Assembly (NCBI GenBank): GCA_026770025.1
Contig: JAMXDE010000019.1
Span: 744,001 to 808,000 of the forward strand
Length of the DNA stretch: 64,000 nucleotides
DNA from: Craspedostauros australis
Lineage: Eukaryota; Bacillariophyta; Bacillariophyceae; Mastogloiales; Achnanthaceae
Direction of reading: 5' to 3'
Positions 1 through 10,752 of the stretch are shown one piece after another. The translations under genes were made by a program, and so were the position numbers. Within the stretch, counting starts at the first letter, position 1. Each line of letters starts with the position of its first letter. The notes below the pieces were generated by a model, which was given only the letters and a program-made list of their open reading frames with translations, ran no database searches and was not told the DNA's origin.

Positions 1-2825
1 AAATTCGAATTCATGGCATCGAACACGCCGCAACAGAACGGGAGAGTAGAACGCAAGTTCGCGTACCTCTACACCAAGATCCGCTCCATGCTTAACGGAG
101 CACAGCTCGACGAAGAATATAGGCATGGCCTGTGGGCAGCAGCTGCTAGCACTGCCACCGCCATCGCCAACATCACCGTAGCGAAGAACCAGAAAGAGTC
201 ACCACATCGACAATTCTTTGGCAACGATCCACCATACGCGGACGCGCACCGCACATTTGGAGAGGTGGGTGTTGTGAAGACTACCTACGGCGGGATTACC
301 GCCAAACTCAAGAATAGAGGAGAAGAGATGGTGTTCATCGGATATGCACATCAACATGCATCAGGGGTCTACAACATGTACAGACCGTCAACCAAGTCAC
401 TCATCTGCTCACGGGACATCAAGTGGCTCAACCAATCATACGGACAGTTCCGTGGCTGGGCACCAGCACCGAACATATCCAACGAAACAGAAACAACGGA
501 CGCAGAAGGCTTCACAACCATTAGACGGAAGGGAGCAACGCCAAGGACGACAACGCGTCAAACATCGGAAGCGAAGAGAGTATCTTTGGCTGATAGCAAC
601 AGGTACTATATCCTATCAGACAGCGATGATAAGGATAATGAGGACGACGGAGTAGTGACTCAAGTAATCCGAAATACCGAGGAAGATCGGAGCGAATCCA
701 ATCATGAGGATGACGAAATCCTACCATCCGGCAAAGAAGCCGACGATGACACAGACGTCACTCCTCCGAACACACCAGCGAGGTCTACACATCACACACC
801 ATCCAGATCTCCACCAAGCAAACCAAGCAAGCATGACATAGCCAGAAAGGAGAGGATCCGACGTCACAAAGCACGAGGCAGGAAGGGAGAAGCTAATCCC
901 AAGTCAACTGCAGGGAAGAGCATTCCCAGAGCTCTGCGTGAGCTCGCAGACTTCAACAAACCAGGTCGAAAGGAAGAAGGCTATGAGAGCGATCCATCGT
1001 CCAATGAGGCGAGCGACGAACTCAGCGACGAGATGATCGACGATTCCAACAACGAAACTACAGATGACGAGGAAATCGAAGACGAAGATGAAGAGATCGA
1101 GATCACTCATCATAGCACAACAGGACTGTACGGGATGAATGCAATCATCACCGAGAGACCAGCGATCGATATCGGATTATCGATGCAGGACGAGAACAAG
1201 GAACCAGAGAAGCACATCGAACCTACAACGTTCGACAGAGCCTTCAATCACCCAGATCCTATCCATCGGAAGGGATATCGAGCAGCCATCAAGAAGGAGT
1301 TCGACTCCATGGATACACGCAAGGTGTATAGCAAGATCAAACGAGACGCCATCCCACGCAGCTGCAGATGCTGCAAGTGCAAATGGGTCTTCAAGCTGAA
1401 GCGTGACGGCACACATCGAGCACGACTCGTTGCATGTGGCTATTCACAAGTTGCAGGAGTAGACTTCCAAGAGCATTACTCACCCGTCATCCATGACGTG
1501 ACCTATTGGGTCATGATGGTGATCATGCTAATCAAGAAGATGGACTGCGCACTCGTCGATGTCGTAACGGCATTCCTACATGGAGACCTCGACGAGGAGA
1601 TCTACATGAACTGTCCCAACGGGATGGATCATCAACCAGACGAAGCCCTGACCCTACACAAGCCAATCTACGGACTTGTGCAGAGCGCCAGGCAATGGTT
1701 CAAGATGTTGGTATCGACCCTCAAGAATATCAACTTCGAACAGAGCGCAACAGACCCGTGCCTGTTCTACAGGAAGACGAACGAAGGAAGCATGATCGTG
1801 GCCATCTACGTGGACGATTGCTTCTGTTGCGGAGACTCCAAGGCATTGGAGACATTCCTGAAGGACATCCAAGGCAGCAAATTCAAGGTGACAATCGAGC
1901 GCGGACTTGGAGACTACCTCAGCTGCAACATCGAACTGAACCATGACAAGACTAGAGCAACGTTGCGTCAACCACATCTCATCCGACATCTCATCGAAGA
2001 GTTCAGAACCAAGGTTGAGAAGATGCAACGCTATGGGACACCAGGAACCCCGGGCCAAATCATCGTACGACCATCCGAAGACAACGGACTACAGAAGGTC
2101 GGACCAGAAGAACATGCCGAATATCGCCGAGGCGTGGATATGCTACTCTTCCTCATCAAGCACTCGCGACCAGATATCGCGAACCCTGTGAGGGAACTCT
2201 CCAAGGTATTGATCGGGCCCACCAAGGCCGCAATGAAGGAGATGTATCGGATCATCAAGTATGTGATCGATACAAAGGACTATGGATTGAAAATCCATCC
2301 AGCACGTCCAGATGACGACGGCTAGGACATGGAGCTCTTCTACAATAGCGAATATGCAGGAGACAAGAACACGAGAATCAGCGTAGGGGGATTCATCCTA
2401 TACCTGTGCAAGGTACCAATCCTTTGGCGATCCAAGGCACAGAAGGCCGTCACACTCAGCTCATCCGAAGCAGAATACGTTGCCCTTTCTGAAGCAGCAA
2501 AGGAGATCTTCTTCGTTATGCAGCTACTCGAAAGTGTGGGCGTCCCAGTGAAGACACCGATCAAGGTCCGTGTGGACAACATTGGAGCGATCTTCATTGC
2601 CAAGAACCCATCAACATCCCAACGATCGCGGCACATCGACGTGCGCCATCACTACGTGAGGAATATGGTAATCAACAAAACCATCGAAATCATTTTTGTC
2701 AAATCCGAGCAGAACACAAGCGACGGATTCACCAAGAACATCAAGGCCGACTTGCAACGTGAACACGAGAAGTCGTACCTTGACACATCAAGAACATTCG
2801 AATGACCGAATGCACACAGGAAGGG
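1..2825 (+). mobile_element. Ty1/copia retroelement, 3' part of internal region (fossil)
   Basis: Copia-type pol in the usual integrase, reverse transcriptase, RNase H order, cut by the window's left edge so that 5' LTR, gag and protease lie outside. The sequence shows the end of the integrase core (PQQNGRVERKFAYLYTKIRS), a long acidic Ser/Glu-rich spacer, a reverse transcriptase with VDVVTAFLHGDLDEEIYM and IYVDDC, and an RNase H with LSSSEAEYVALSEAAKE. This order is diagnostic of copia rather than gypsy elements. The element is broken, with about one internal break in the part visible. It belongs to a different lineage from the element at 4713-10599: motif wording and spacer composition differ. 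Age cannot be judged because only one end is present. Confidence 0.93.
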
Positions 2826-3600
2826 TGTCGAGATGTACATGTGAGTATATGTCAAGATGTACGTGTATATGTGCATCGTTCACCCGCTATTCTCTCATAC
2901 GCACTTGGACGGTATAACTACATTCGTGTCGATAGTATGCTGTGATTCGTCAGAATTACAGGGGAAATGGAACACACGAAAAGGGGCAAGATTTCTGGAG
3001 GAAATTTGCAAATGACGATTTCTGAGAAAATCGGAAGATCGTCCGTCCATCCATCAATGGTACCAAGAGAATCTCAAGGCACTTCCCAACTAAACCTCAG
3101 ATGACGATATCATCTGAGAGACCATCGCATCACCAATGGAACGTATCATCTGGAGAGCAGAAGGACGCCTACTGACGTCGACAGGATGTCAACATGTCAC
3201 CACGTCGACAGCTGTCTCCAAGTCAGAGCAGGAGGCGAAGATCCGATGACCCATGAAGATCATGGATACTGAAGGTGAACTTCAAATGGTAAGTACTCAT
3301 GGAGTAGGAACCAGTACTGAACGAACGGAGTGTCGAATGCGGAGTACACATCGAACACGGAGTATCGTGTGGCATGAGCACACGATGTTGAGAGAGAGAA
3401 TACGAAGAGCAGGGAGAGAGCATCTCGCACACTGACTCATAGTTGGAGACCGAATCTACGAAACAGATTGAAGCGCCGAGAGCATCGGGCAAGAGAATGA
3501 ACGGACACCGAGAGGATTGGAGTAGCCAACTAATGAAATAGCAAACAAACGACAATCAACCAATACCATCTTCCACGATCGTAGGCTTCCGTGAGCGGAA
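2826..3600 (+). repeat. possible 3' LTR of the first copia element, outer end undefined
   Basis: Just after the pol region a purine run (aggaaggg) is followed directly by TG at 2826, as expected for a polypurine tract and an LTR start. No second copy of this sequence is in the window, so neither the LTR identity nor its outer end can be confirmed. No convincing gene is seen here. Confidence 0.3.
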
Positions 3601-3609
3601 CTTGCCAAC

Positions 3610-3672
3610 AAGGTAAGGTGAAGTGAAGTAAGGTGAAGTGAAGTGAGGTAAGGTGAAGTGAAGTGAGGTGAT
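3610..3672. repeat. GAAGTGA/GGTAAG low-complexity tandem repeat
   Basis: About 60 bases of imperfectly repeated aaggtgaagtgaagt and gaggt units, purine-rich on the plus strand. Reads as simple-sequence DNA; no coding potential. Confidence 0.8.
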
Positions 3673-4707
3673 TGTGATGACACTCCGGTATTCACAGAAC
3701 AAGACCAAGATAAAAAACGAGAGCAAGAGCAAAGGCAAAGGCACAGGCGGAATAGCATGAACAGTGCTGTTGGAAATCCGGGGTGGTGTGATAGTAGAAA
3801 GCTAATCGTTTGTTAGAATCTACTTCTCTGAACTGTGAGCTCTTTATTGCTCTCAATTGCAAAGTCCAATCTCCTCCTGAGATTGCCATGGGTCCCTCTG
3901 TTGGTCTAACATGCATCCATCTTGCATTCATTGCAAATTCATCATGGACATGCATGCTCCACCGAGTACCCCATGTTCGTGCACAAAAGCACGTTGTCCT
4001 CCGCTGATAGTTTCGATGCTTTAGACATCGCCGATTCGTAGGCATCACACAGGTCGGTCCATTCAACCAGATCACGGTCTCCCATTCGTCACGGGAACAC
4101 CTCGGTTGGGAGCTCATTCAGCTCCTCGACCATCACACATCTCCGATCATCTCCGATCATCTCCGATGTTTCGCCTGTCGTTTCTCCACTTACTTCACCG
4201 ATCACTTCACTGGCTTCTTGGAGGTTCCTCATACCAGGTTCGTTCATAGGCCATCTCACACTTCGTGACATCGGCCTTCCTCCAGTGCTCTTTTCTCATT
4301 GGTTGCGACATGGGGGCCGTAGTCGCTCGTATCGTGATGTTGGTCACGATTCCAACATCCCTGCCCCCTGCGACATTCACGTGTGATTGGCATTCCTGCA
4401 TTGAGGTCACGAACGCCAAGGTACGGTTCGCATTCGGCACGTGTCGTTCTCCATCATCAGAACACGTGCAGCTCACATTTTTCTATCACAAAGATCCAAC
4501 GGTGGGAGTTGCGGTAATGTATCATATCATGACGTTCGGCTCCTTACTCCTGGGAGGTGCGGCAATATAGTGTTTCAGAACACCTGATTCCTGACACAGT
4601 GCAGCAATACACACGAAATCAAACATGCGCTCTCCAACTCCAACAGCTGAAGCCCCTTGCTCTTGGCGTTGCCTGAGGGAGAAACAGGAAGCAAAAGGAT
4701 CATCATC
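3673..4707 (+). promoter_or_regulatory. presumed original 5' flank of gene A, now displaced
   Basis: No convincing gene is seen in this kilobase. It includes a short tandem run of ctccgatcat at about 4140-4168. Because the copia element at 4713-10599 is flanked by a 5-bp target duplication, this DNA lay immediately upstream of the sequence at 10605 before insertion. It is therefore the likely original promoter region of the Cys-rich gene that starts at 10753. Promoter function is inference only. Confidence 0.35.
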
Positions 4708-4712
4708 AGCAG
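4708..4712. repeat. target site duplication AGCAG, left copy
   Basis: AGCAG directly abuts the TG of the left LTR. The same five bases follow the CA of the right LTR at 10600-10604. A 5-bp duplication is normal for copia integrases. The surrounding cag/cat-rich DNA makes a chance match somewhat more likely than usual. Confidence 0.75.
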
Positions 4713-4882
4713 TGACAATTCTCACAGAATTCTTTACTTCTTACTTCTTTACTAATCCTATTAGTCAAATACTGGTCGGGGGCTGTCTTCGGACAGCACT
4801 CACAAATAAACAACAAGAGCTCCGACCAGGGCACGCAACAACGGGCCAATACGTTTTTCGTAGTTACTTGCACTGTTTGACA
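4713..4882 (+). repeat. 5' LTR of the young copia element
   Basis: 170 bp, TG...CA, matching 10430-10599 apart from one visible difference. It holds a short inverted pair, gctgtcttcggacagc, at about 4781-4796, which could form a stem in the transcript. A related diverged sequence occurs alone at 43865-44029. Confidence 0.95.
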
Positions 4883-4958
4883 GATTAAGAGTCGTGCTTA
4901 CCAACACTGAGCAACACCCAACACCACACCACCTTTTACCGTCTTACGAGCTATCACC

Positions 4959-6356
4959 ATGGACCGACCAACCAACATCAACACCTTCAACAAGATCATC
5001 CAAGAGCTGGTTCAGCTCGATGATGAAGAGATGGAGTTCCTCGGCGAGAAGCTCAGAAGACTCGATCGCACGATCCGCAACTCGGACGCGACCATCGTGG
5101 CGGCGTTGACGCTTTTGCCAACGCTGTCAGCAATCAGCATCACCAACATCCTCCGCATCTTCGTGTACGCAAGAGCCAACACGATCACTGCGCGCACGGA
5201 TTGGGCAGCAATTGACCTGTTCAACGACGCGAACAACTACGTGCCACCAGAAGTCAACACGCCAGTCGCGAACGCAGCAGCTCAAGTCCGATCGGAAATC
5301 GCAATCAGAGAGGCAGCCGCAGCAGCGGATGCCGCTGGCACAACAGGTCGCGAGATCACAGCCAGCTCCCCAAGCCGCGCGACACGTACATCGCGATCGC
5401 CACGGACCCCGCGGACTCCATCAGGATGGAAGTTTGACAAGGTCAGCATGCCGGAAGCACCCGAATTCACTGGAATGAACTGCAACTGGTATGACTGGAA
5501 GATCGCATTCAAGCGCCAGCTGGTCACATCCAGATACGCGGCATATCTCAGCGCTGACAAACCGTCGCACTTCGAACCAGAGATCGACCAGCAGCTGTAC
5601 ACGGTGCTGCACACAAAGACAGCGGATGGATGCGCAGCGTTCATTGTGGAAGCCCACGAACCAAACGGACACGATGCGTTCCAGGCACTCGTACGAACAT
5701 ACGAGTCACCTGAACACAAAGCTGAAGCCATCGTCGAAGAAGAACAGAAGATTGCCAAGCTCCGTTACGACGGATCCGAGCCCTTCCCAGTATTTGTCAA
5801 TGCTTTCTCCAAATGCATCCGCGTCATGGAGCAGAACAGGAAGCAGATGACAGACCAACAGAAGATTGCAAAATTCTTCCGCAACATCACGGACGATCGC
5901 TTCACAAGCGAGATGTCCAGGTTCCGTCACACGGAACAGTCCTTTTCCGCAATCCGGAAGGCATTCATGCAACATGATGCGCTCCTCGCGAAGTCGGAAG
6001 GACACTACTCTCCTAAGCGCAACCGTCGCTACCAGCAGAAGGACGCCAAGGACGACCGCAAGAGGCCACGCGAATCCTCCAAGTGGGATCGCAAGGGCGC
6101 TGCATCATTTTGGTTGCCGGACTCCGTCTTCCGTCGCATGCCGGCGAGCACTCAAGTGCTCCTCGTCGAGGCGTCTCGTCACTTCCGCACCACCGGAAAA
6201 CCAATCGATGAAGACACACTCAAGCGCAACAAGCCAACAGAGTACGCGCGCAACCTCGAGTTGCCACTGACCCAGCGAGGGCCCAAGCGGCCTTGCACGG
6301 GCGACCACAAGACCGGACGACCCAGCACCCAAGGATCATGGAACGCCGGTTCTTGA
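4959..6356 (+). CDS. gag-like protein of the young copia element
   Basis: 465-residue frame directly after the 5' LTR and leader. The N-terminal half is helical (EEMEFLGEKLRRLDRTIRNS), followed by a Ser/Pro/Arg-rich hinge and then a conserved-looking stretch (WYDWKIAFKRQLVTSRYAAY) like the capsid region of copia gag. The C-terminus is basic (KRNRRYQQKDAKDDRKRPRE) and could bind RNA. I do not see a classical CCHC zinc knuckle. Identity rests mainly on position between LTR and pol. Confidence 0.8.
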   Translation: MDRPTNINTFNKIIQELVQLDDEEMEFLGEKLRRLDRTIRNSDATIVAALTLLPTLSAISITNILRIFVYARANTITARTDWAAIDLFNDANNYVPPEVNTPVANAAAQVRSEIAIREAAAAADAAGTTGREITASSPSRATRTSRSPRTPRTPSGWKFDKVSMPEAPEFTGMNCNWYDWKIAFKRQLVTSRYAAYLSADKPSHFEPEIDQQLYTVLHTKTADGCAAFIVEAHEPNGHDAFQALVRTYESPEHKAEAIVEEEQKIAKLRYDGSEPFPVFVNAFSKCIRVMEQNRKQMTDQQKIAKFFRNITDDRFTSEMSRFRHTEQSFSAIRKAFMQHDALLAKSEGHYSPKRNRRYQQKDAKDDRKRPRESSKWDRKGAASFWLPDSVFRRMPASTQVLLVEASRHFRTTGKPIDEDTLKRNKPTEYARNLELPLTQRGPKRPCTGDHKTGRPSTQGSWNAGS

Positions 6357-6433
6357 CAATCAAAGACGGGCACAACTCGCCGTCAGTCGGAGATTGTCAT
6401 CCACCTCAAACCCCGCGACTGTAGGGGGCGAGC

Positions 6434-9400
6434 GTGACGACCGCAGCGGGAATGCCCGGACGTGCACGTCCGGTGGCACCACAAGAGTCCTGTCCGTGTA
6501 CAACCCACCCGACAGTGGAGCATTGCATCCGAAGGGCAAGAGTAACGACCAATAGCCAAGGCTTTATCATCCTAGACTCAGGGGCAGACGGAGACATCGT
6601 TCATGCATCGGGCTGGGAGGTGACCCACACACACCAACAAGAGTTTCGTGCCCAAGGGGCGACGATCAACTCACCAATCGAGACATTCCAGATGGTCGAC
6701 GCGGTGGCAGCATACGAGCCCCCAACAGGCGGCGTGATCCTCATCAAAGCGAACTACGTGGCTCTCAACAAGCATCCACAGCAGACGGAATCACTGTTTA
6801 ACACACATCATATGCGCGCGTCCGGACTGAACGTCTACGATCGCCTAATCGAACATCAGGGACAGCAGCGGGTCTCATCGGACGACATCAGCATACCGCT
6901 GGAGAACCATGAAGGCAACACGCTCCGAATTCCCATCAGAAAGCCGACATCCCACGAGATGGCAACGGCGCGGCATATCATCATATGCGACAGACATCAG
7001 CGTCTACGACGAAACACAGGTCGGGTCGATTTCACGCGAATCTTCCGACACCTTCCGCCACACGTGGTGGAGAAGACAATGGCGGCATCCACTCAGCTGG
7101 CGGATACTCCGATCGAGGCAGAGTCAAGGCTCATCCCGCGGCAGTATCGCGCTCAGCGAGCAGGAGTGCTGCAACCCAACAGGATCGACGGCAGAGTTGA
7201 CACGGACACGTTCTTCTCTACGATTCAGTCCATCCGGCACTACAAGTGTTTCCAACTATTCTCGCACCACCAATCGAAGTTCATCTGGGCGAAGCCACTG
7301 GGCCGCGAGGCCATGGCGCCAGGGGCGCTCACGGACTTCATCATCCGCATCGGCGCTCCGGACCTACTCGTATCAGACAATTTGCAGGTGCAGTCGGGCA
7401 AGGCATGGAAAGCGGTCACATCCCGCTATCTGATCAAGCACCAATTCACTGTGCCCATGAATCAGAACCAGAACCACGCAGAACGGGCAATCGGCAATGT
7501 CAAGCGGCATGCATACCAGCTTCTGTGGGCCGCCTCGGCGCCACTCTCATTCTGGTGCTATGCTGTGCAACACGCGATCGACACATGGAACTACACGGCG
7601 AAGGCGAGCCTCCAATGGCGCACTCCAATCGAGATTCTTCGCGGCAACACTCCCAACATCTCGATGTTTCGCTTCACGTTCTTCCAACCCGTCTGGTTCT
7701 TCGAACCCATGACCAAATTCCCCCACCATCCATTCAAGCCAGGATACTTCCTTGGCATCGCGTGGAATCACAGCGATCCATTCACCTATACCATATGGTC
7801 ACCACGAGGTGATGACGTCACGAAGGGCACCGCGCTTGTGCGCAACATTGTCAAGCCGCGTGTCGTCGAAGACGCCGTTCCTCCACACATCACCGACGCG
7901 GAGATCAATCGCATCGCTCGGCTCGATATCATCCACACCACTACGCGCGGCGAATCCGGCGAACGCGCCAGAACCAAGACGTTGCCGGCGGAACTCGCTC
8001 GACAGGTCCGCGAGGCCATCGACGCGATTGCTGTGCAGTCAGGGGCGGCGGCGGGTCCACCGGAGCCGGCGACACAGGAGGTCAGGGGCGTATCCGAGAA
8101 TAACGCAACGCCAGCAGGCACGGCTGACCGATGGTTCGGTCAACCAAACATAATTCCCAACGACGGCAACAGGCCGGAACATAATGCACACGGCGTCATC
8201 TCCGATGACGACGGCGACGCATCCACGGGTAACATCTCTGAGGAGACCAATGACTCCGAAGTCACGGCGATGCCAGATCCTCCGGAGCACCGCTCTCAGG
8301 GGCGTGAGTCCTCTCTCATCGAGAGAGAGCATGACGAGCTGTTCCGAAATCAGGTCGAAAACGAGAAATCTGACGACTTGGCAATCAACTCCATCCTCAG
8401 CCACGCATTCAGAGACGGACATCTACACTTCAACGTGCAATGGTCCAATACTGAAACGCAATGGTTTCGATATGACGTGATCCGAGCAGACCATCCCGAA
8501 ATGGTAGCACGATACATCATTGACAACGAACCACGACGCGACGGCCGACACAATCGGCAATCGCAAGTCCTACTCAAGTGGGCGAAACATGCACTGCGAG
8601 CCATCAGGCGCAGAATCCGAAGAATCGAGCGAACTCGAGCCTTCGCCATGGATGATGACGACAACATCATCATCATCAGACGAATCCGTCCAGGCAAGAA
8701 GAAGCCGAAACGAGACTACTTCGCCACTGTGTATCAATACGGTGTCGAGGTCCCACGCAACATGAAACATGCATTGCAACTGGATGAGGCCAACGGGGAT
8801 CACCAATGGAGAGACGCAGCGAAGAAAGAGATTGACGCATTGATCGAACTTGACTGCTTCACATTCCACCCATCAACGTACCAACCACCACCAGACTACC
8901 AGAGCACGAAACTCCGACTCATATTCGCGGTCAAGCAAGATCTGCGACGTAAGGGGCGCTTGGTAGCAGGCGGGCATCTCATCGAGCTGGCGGACAACAT
9001 CCGAGTCTACTCTTCAACCGTCAAGTCGACAAGCGTCTGCATTCTTGATGCAATAGCAGACGCAAACAACCTGCAACAGCTATGTGGCGACGTCGGCAAT
9101 GCATTTGTCAATGCATACACCAATGAGAAGATCTACGCGACAGCAGGAAAGGCATTCGACGACAAAGAAGGACAAGTCATTGTGCTCAAGAAAGCACTGT
9201 ACGGTCTTTGGTCGGGCGCTCAACGATTCCATGCGCACTTCGCAAATACTCTCTCATCAATGGGATTCACGCCATCAAGGCATGATCAGGATGTATGGAT
9301 CCAGCGCAGAGACGACTCTGGCTCCGATTACATCTGCACCCACGTGGACGACTTCAAGATAGTTGCCAAAGACCCAGATCAGTACATGAAAGCCATCCAA

Positions 9401-10432
9401 CAAGTCTACACAGTCAAAGACATCGGACCACCAAAGTACTATCTTGGCAACGATTATTCCAGGAACGCAAAAGGAAAATGGAGCGTCGGATGCAACAAAT
9501 ACATTTCCAATGCTCTGGACAAGATCGAACGGCTCCATGGGGAACTGCATAACCAACATGTGCCCATGAAGAGCAAGGATCATCCGGAAACAGATGATAC
9601 GCCACTACTAACACCTGACGAGCAACAACAGTTCCAGCAGCTCATCGGCATGCTGAACTGGGTTGTACAGCTTGGACGTTTCGACGTCGCATTTGCCACC
9701 TCTTCTCTCTCACGTTTCACATCGACACCACAACAAGGGCATCTCACGAGAGCACTTAAGATATGGGGATACCTCAAGAACAAATCAACGCTCAGAACCA
9801 TGATCGACTCAAAGCCTATCGCATTCGAGAACTTCAATCCAGAATCGCCCAACCCGGAGATGGTTGCACAGATGAAGGAAGAGTACCCCGAAGCGGCTGA
9901 GGACATTGACGATCAGGCACCGGCAGCGATATATCCTGAGATCCAGATGTGCGCATTCGTCGATGCGGACCACGCTCACGATCTGGTCACGCGGAGATCG
10001 AACACCGGCATCATCATCTTTCTGGGGCGCACCCCAGTGCACTTCTCCAGCAAACGCCAGACATCAGTCGCAACATCAACATACGGAGCAGAATTCAATG
10101 CAATGCGCTCGGCAACCGAGGAAATCATTGCACTCCGATACGCACTCCGATCTCTGGGAGTCACAGTCAAAGCGCCAACGATCACCTTCAGTGACAACAA
10201 TGCAGTGATATCGAACACGACCATTGCAGACAGCTTGCTTCAAAAGAAGCACGTGGCAATCTCATTCCACAGAGTCCGCGAGGCGGTGGGAGCTGGAATC
10301 CTTGTCCCAGTCTATGTCCCATCGAAGCGGAACTTTGCAGATATGCTCACGAAAGCACTGGCAAAGCCAGAACTCACATCATTTGTCACAACTCTGTTCT
10401 ATCCAGGTCTACCTCGAGATCAAGGGGCGTGA
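6434..10432 (+). CDS. pol polyprotein of the young copia element
   Basis: 1,332-residue frame in a different frame from gag, as is common in this family, where pol is made from the same transcript. In order it shows an aspartic protease motif (FIILDSGADGDI, about residue 40), an integrase core with SDNLQVQSGKAW and NHAERAIGN (about 310-370), a long acidic spacer, a reverse transcriptase (LRLIFAVKQDLRRKGRLVAG; CGDVGNAFVNAYTNEKIYA; KKALYGLWSGAQRF) and RNase H (AFVDADHAHDLVTRRSNTGI; STYGAEFNAMRSATEE). Its stop codon is the first three bases of the 3' LTR. Start chosen at the first in-frame GTG; the true product may begin upstream. Confidence 0.93.
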   Translation: MTTAAGMPGRARPVAPQESCPCTTHPTVEHCIRRARVTTNSQGFIILDSGADGDIVHASGWEVTHTHQQEFRAQGATINSPIETFQMVDAVAAYEPPTGGVILIKANYVALNKHPQQTESLFNTHHMRASGLNVYDRLIEHQGQQRVSSDDISIPLENHEGNTLRIPIRKPTSHEMATARHIIICDRHQRLRRNTGRVDFTRIFRHLPPHVVEKTMAASTQLADTPIEAESRLIPRQYRAQRAGVLQPNRIDGRVDTDTFFSTIQSIRHYKCFQLFSHHQSKFIWAKPLGREAMAPGALTDFIIRIGAPDLLVSDNLQVQSGKAWKAVTSRYLIKHQFTVPMNQNQNHAERAIGNVKRHAYQLLWAASAPLSFWCYAVQHAIDTWNYTAKASLQWRTPIEILRGNTPNISMFRFTFFQPVWFFEPMTKFPHHPFKPGYFLGIAWNHSDPFTYTIWSPRGDDVTKGTALVRNIVKPRVVEDAVPPHITDAEINRIARLDIIHTTTRGESGERARTKTLPAELARQVREAIDAIAVQSGAAAGPPEPATQEVRGVSENNATPAGTADRWFGQPNIIPNDGNRPEHNAHGVISDDDGDASTGNISEETNDSEVTAMPDPPEHRSQGRESSLIEREHDELFRNQVENEKSDDLAINSILSHAFRDGHLHFNVQWSNTETQWFRYDVIRADHPEMVARYIIDNEPRRDGRHNRQSQVLLKWAKHALRAIRRRIRRIERTRAFAMDDDDNIIIIRRIRPGKKKPKRDYFATVYQYGVEVPRNMKHALQLDEANGDHQWRDAAKKEIDALIELDCFTFHPSTYQPPPDYQSTKLRLIFAVKQDLRRKGRLVAGGHLIELADNIRVYSSTVKSTSVCILDAIADANNLQQLCGDVGNAFVNAYTNEKIYATAGKAFDDKEGQVIVLKKALYGLWSGAQRFHAHFANTLSSMGFTPSRHDQDVWIQRRDDSGSDYICTHVDDFKIVAKDPDQYMKAIQQVYTVKDIGPPKYYLGNDYSRNAKGKWSVGCNKYISNALDKIERLHGELHNQHVPMKSKDHPETDDTPLLTPDEQQQFQQLIGMLNWVVQLGRFDVAFATSSLSRFTSTPQQGHLTRALKIWGYLKNKSTLRTMIDSKPIAFENFNPESPNPEMVAQMKEEYPEAAEDIDDQAPAAIYPEIQMCAFVDADHAHDLVTRRSNTGIIIFLGRTPVHFSSKRQTSVATSTYGAEFNAMRSATEEIIALRYALRSLGVTVKAPTITFSDNNAVISNTTIADSLLQKKHVAISFHRVREAVGAGILVPVYVPSKRNFADMLTKALAKPELTSFVTTLFYPGLPRDQGA

Positions 10433-10599
10433 CAATTCTCACAGAATTCTTTACTTCTTACTTCTTTACTAATCCTATTAGTCAAATACTGGTCGGGGGC
10501 TGTCTTCGGACAGCACTCACAAATAAACAACAAGAGCTCCGACCAGGGCACGCAACAACGGGCCAATACGTCTTTCGTAGTTACTTGCACTGTTTGACA
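10430..10599 (+). repeat. 3' LTR of the young copia element
   Basis: 170 bp, TG...CA, preceded by a purine-rich tract (caaggggcg) that can act as the plus-strand primer site. The frame of the downstream Cys-rich gene stays open back through this LTR. Confidence 0.95.
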
Positions 10600-10604
10600 A
10601 GCAG
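10600..10604. repeat. target site duplication AGCAG, right copy
   Basis: Same five bases as 4708-4712, directly after the CA of the right LTR. Confidence 0.75.
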
Positions 10605-10752
10605 CATCAGCATCATCATCATCACCTCTCCTCTCACAAAATCAACAGGCTCCACTTCGAATTGGAAACTGACAGCAATAGCAACGGCATCAGCAATAGC
10701 AACGAATCCCACCATTCCATCAATCCACAGCACACTATACATTGCGATAACC

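Larger units (their letters stand above)
4713..10599 (+). mobile_element. Ty1/copia retroelement, whole-looking and young
   Basis: Complete copia layout of 5,887 bp: 170-bp LTRs at 4713-4882 and 10430-10599, a gag-like frame, and one long pol frame with protease, integrase, reverse transcriptase and RNase H in copia order. The LTRs begin TG, end CA and differ at one position that I can see, and the 5-bp target duplication is intact. Together these suggest a recent insertion. I see no internal break. The element sits in the 5' flank of gene A, about 150 bp before its start codon and in the same orientation. Confidence 0.95.
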
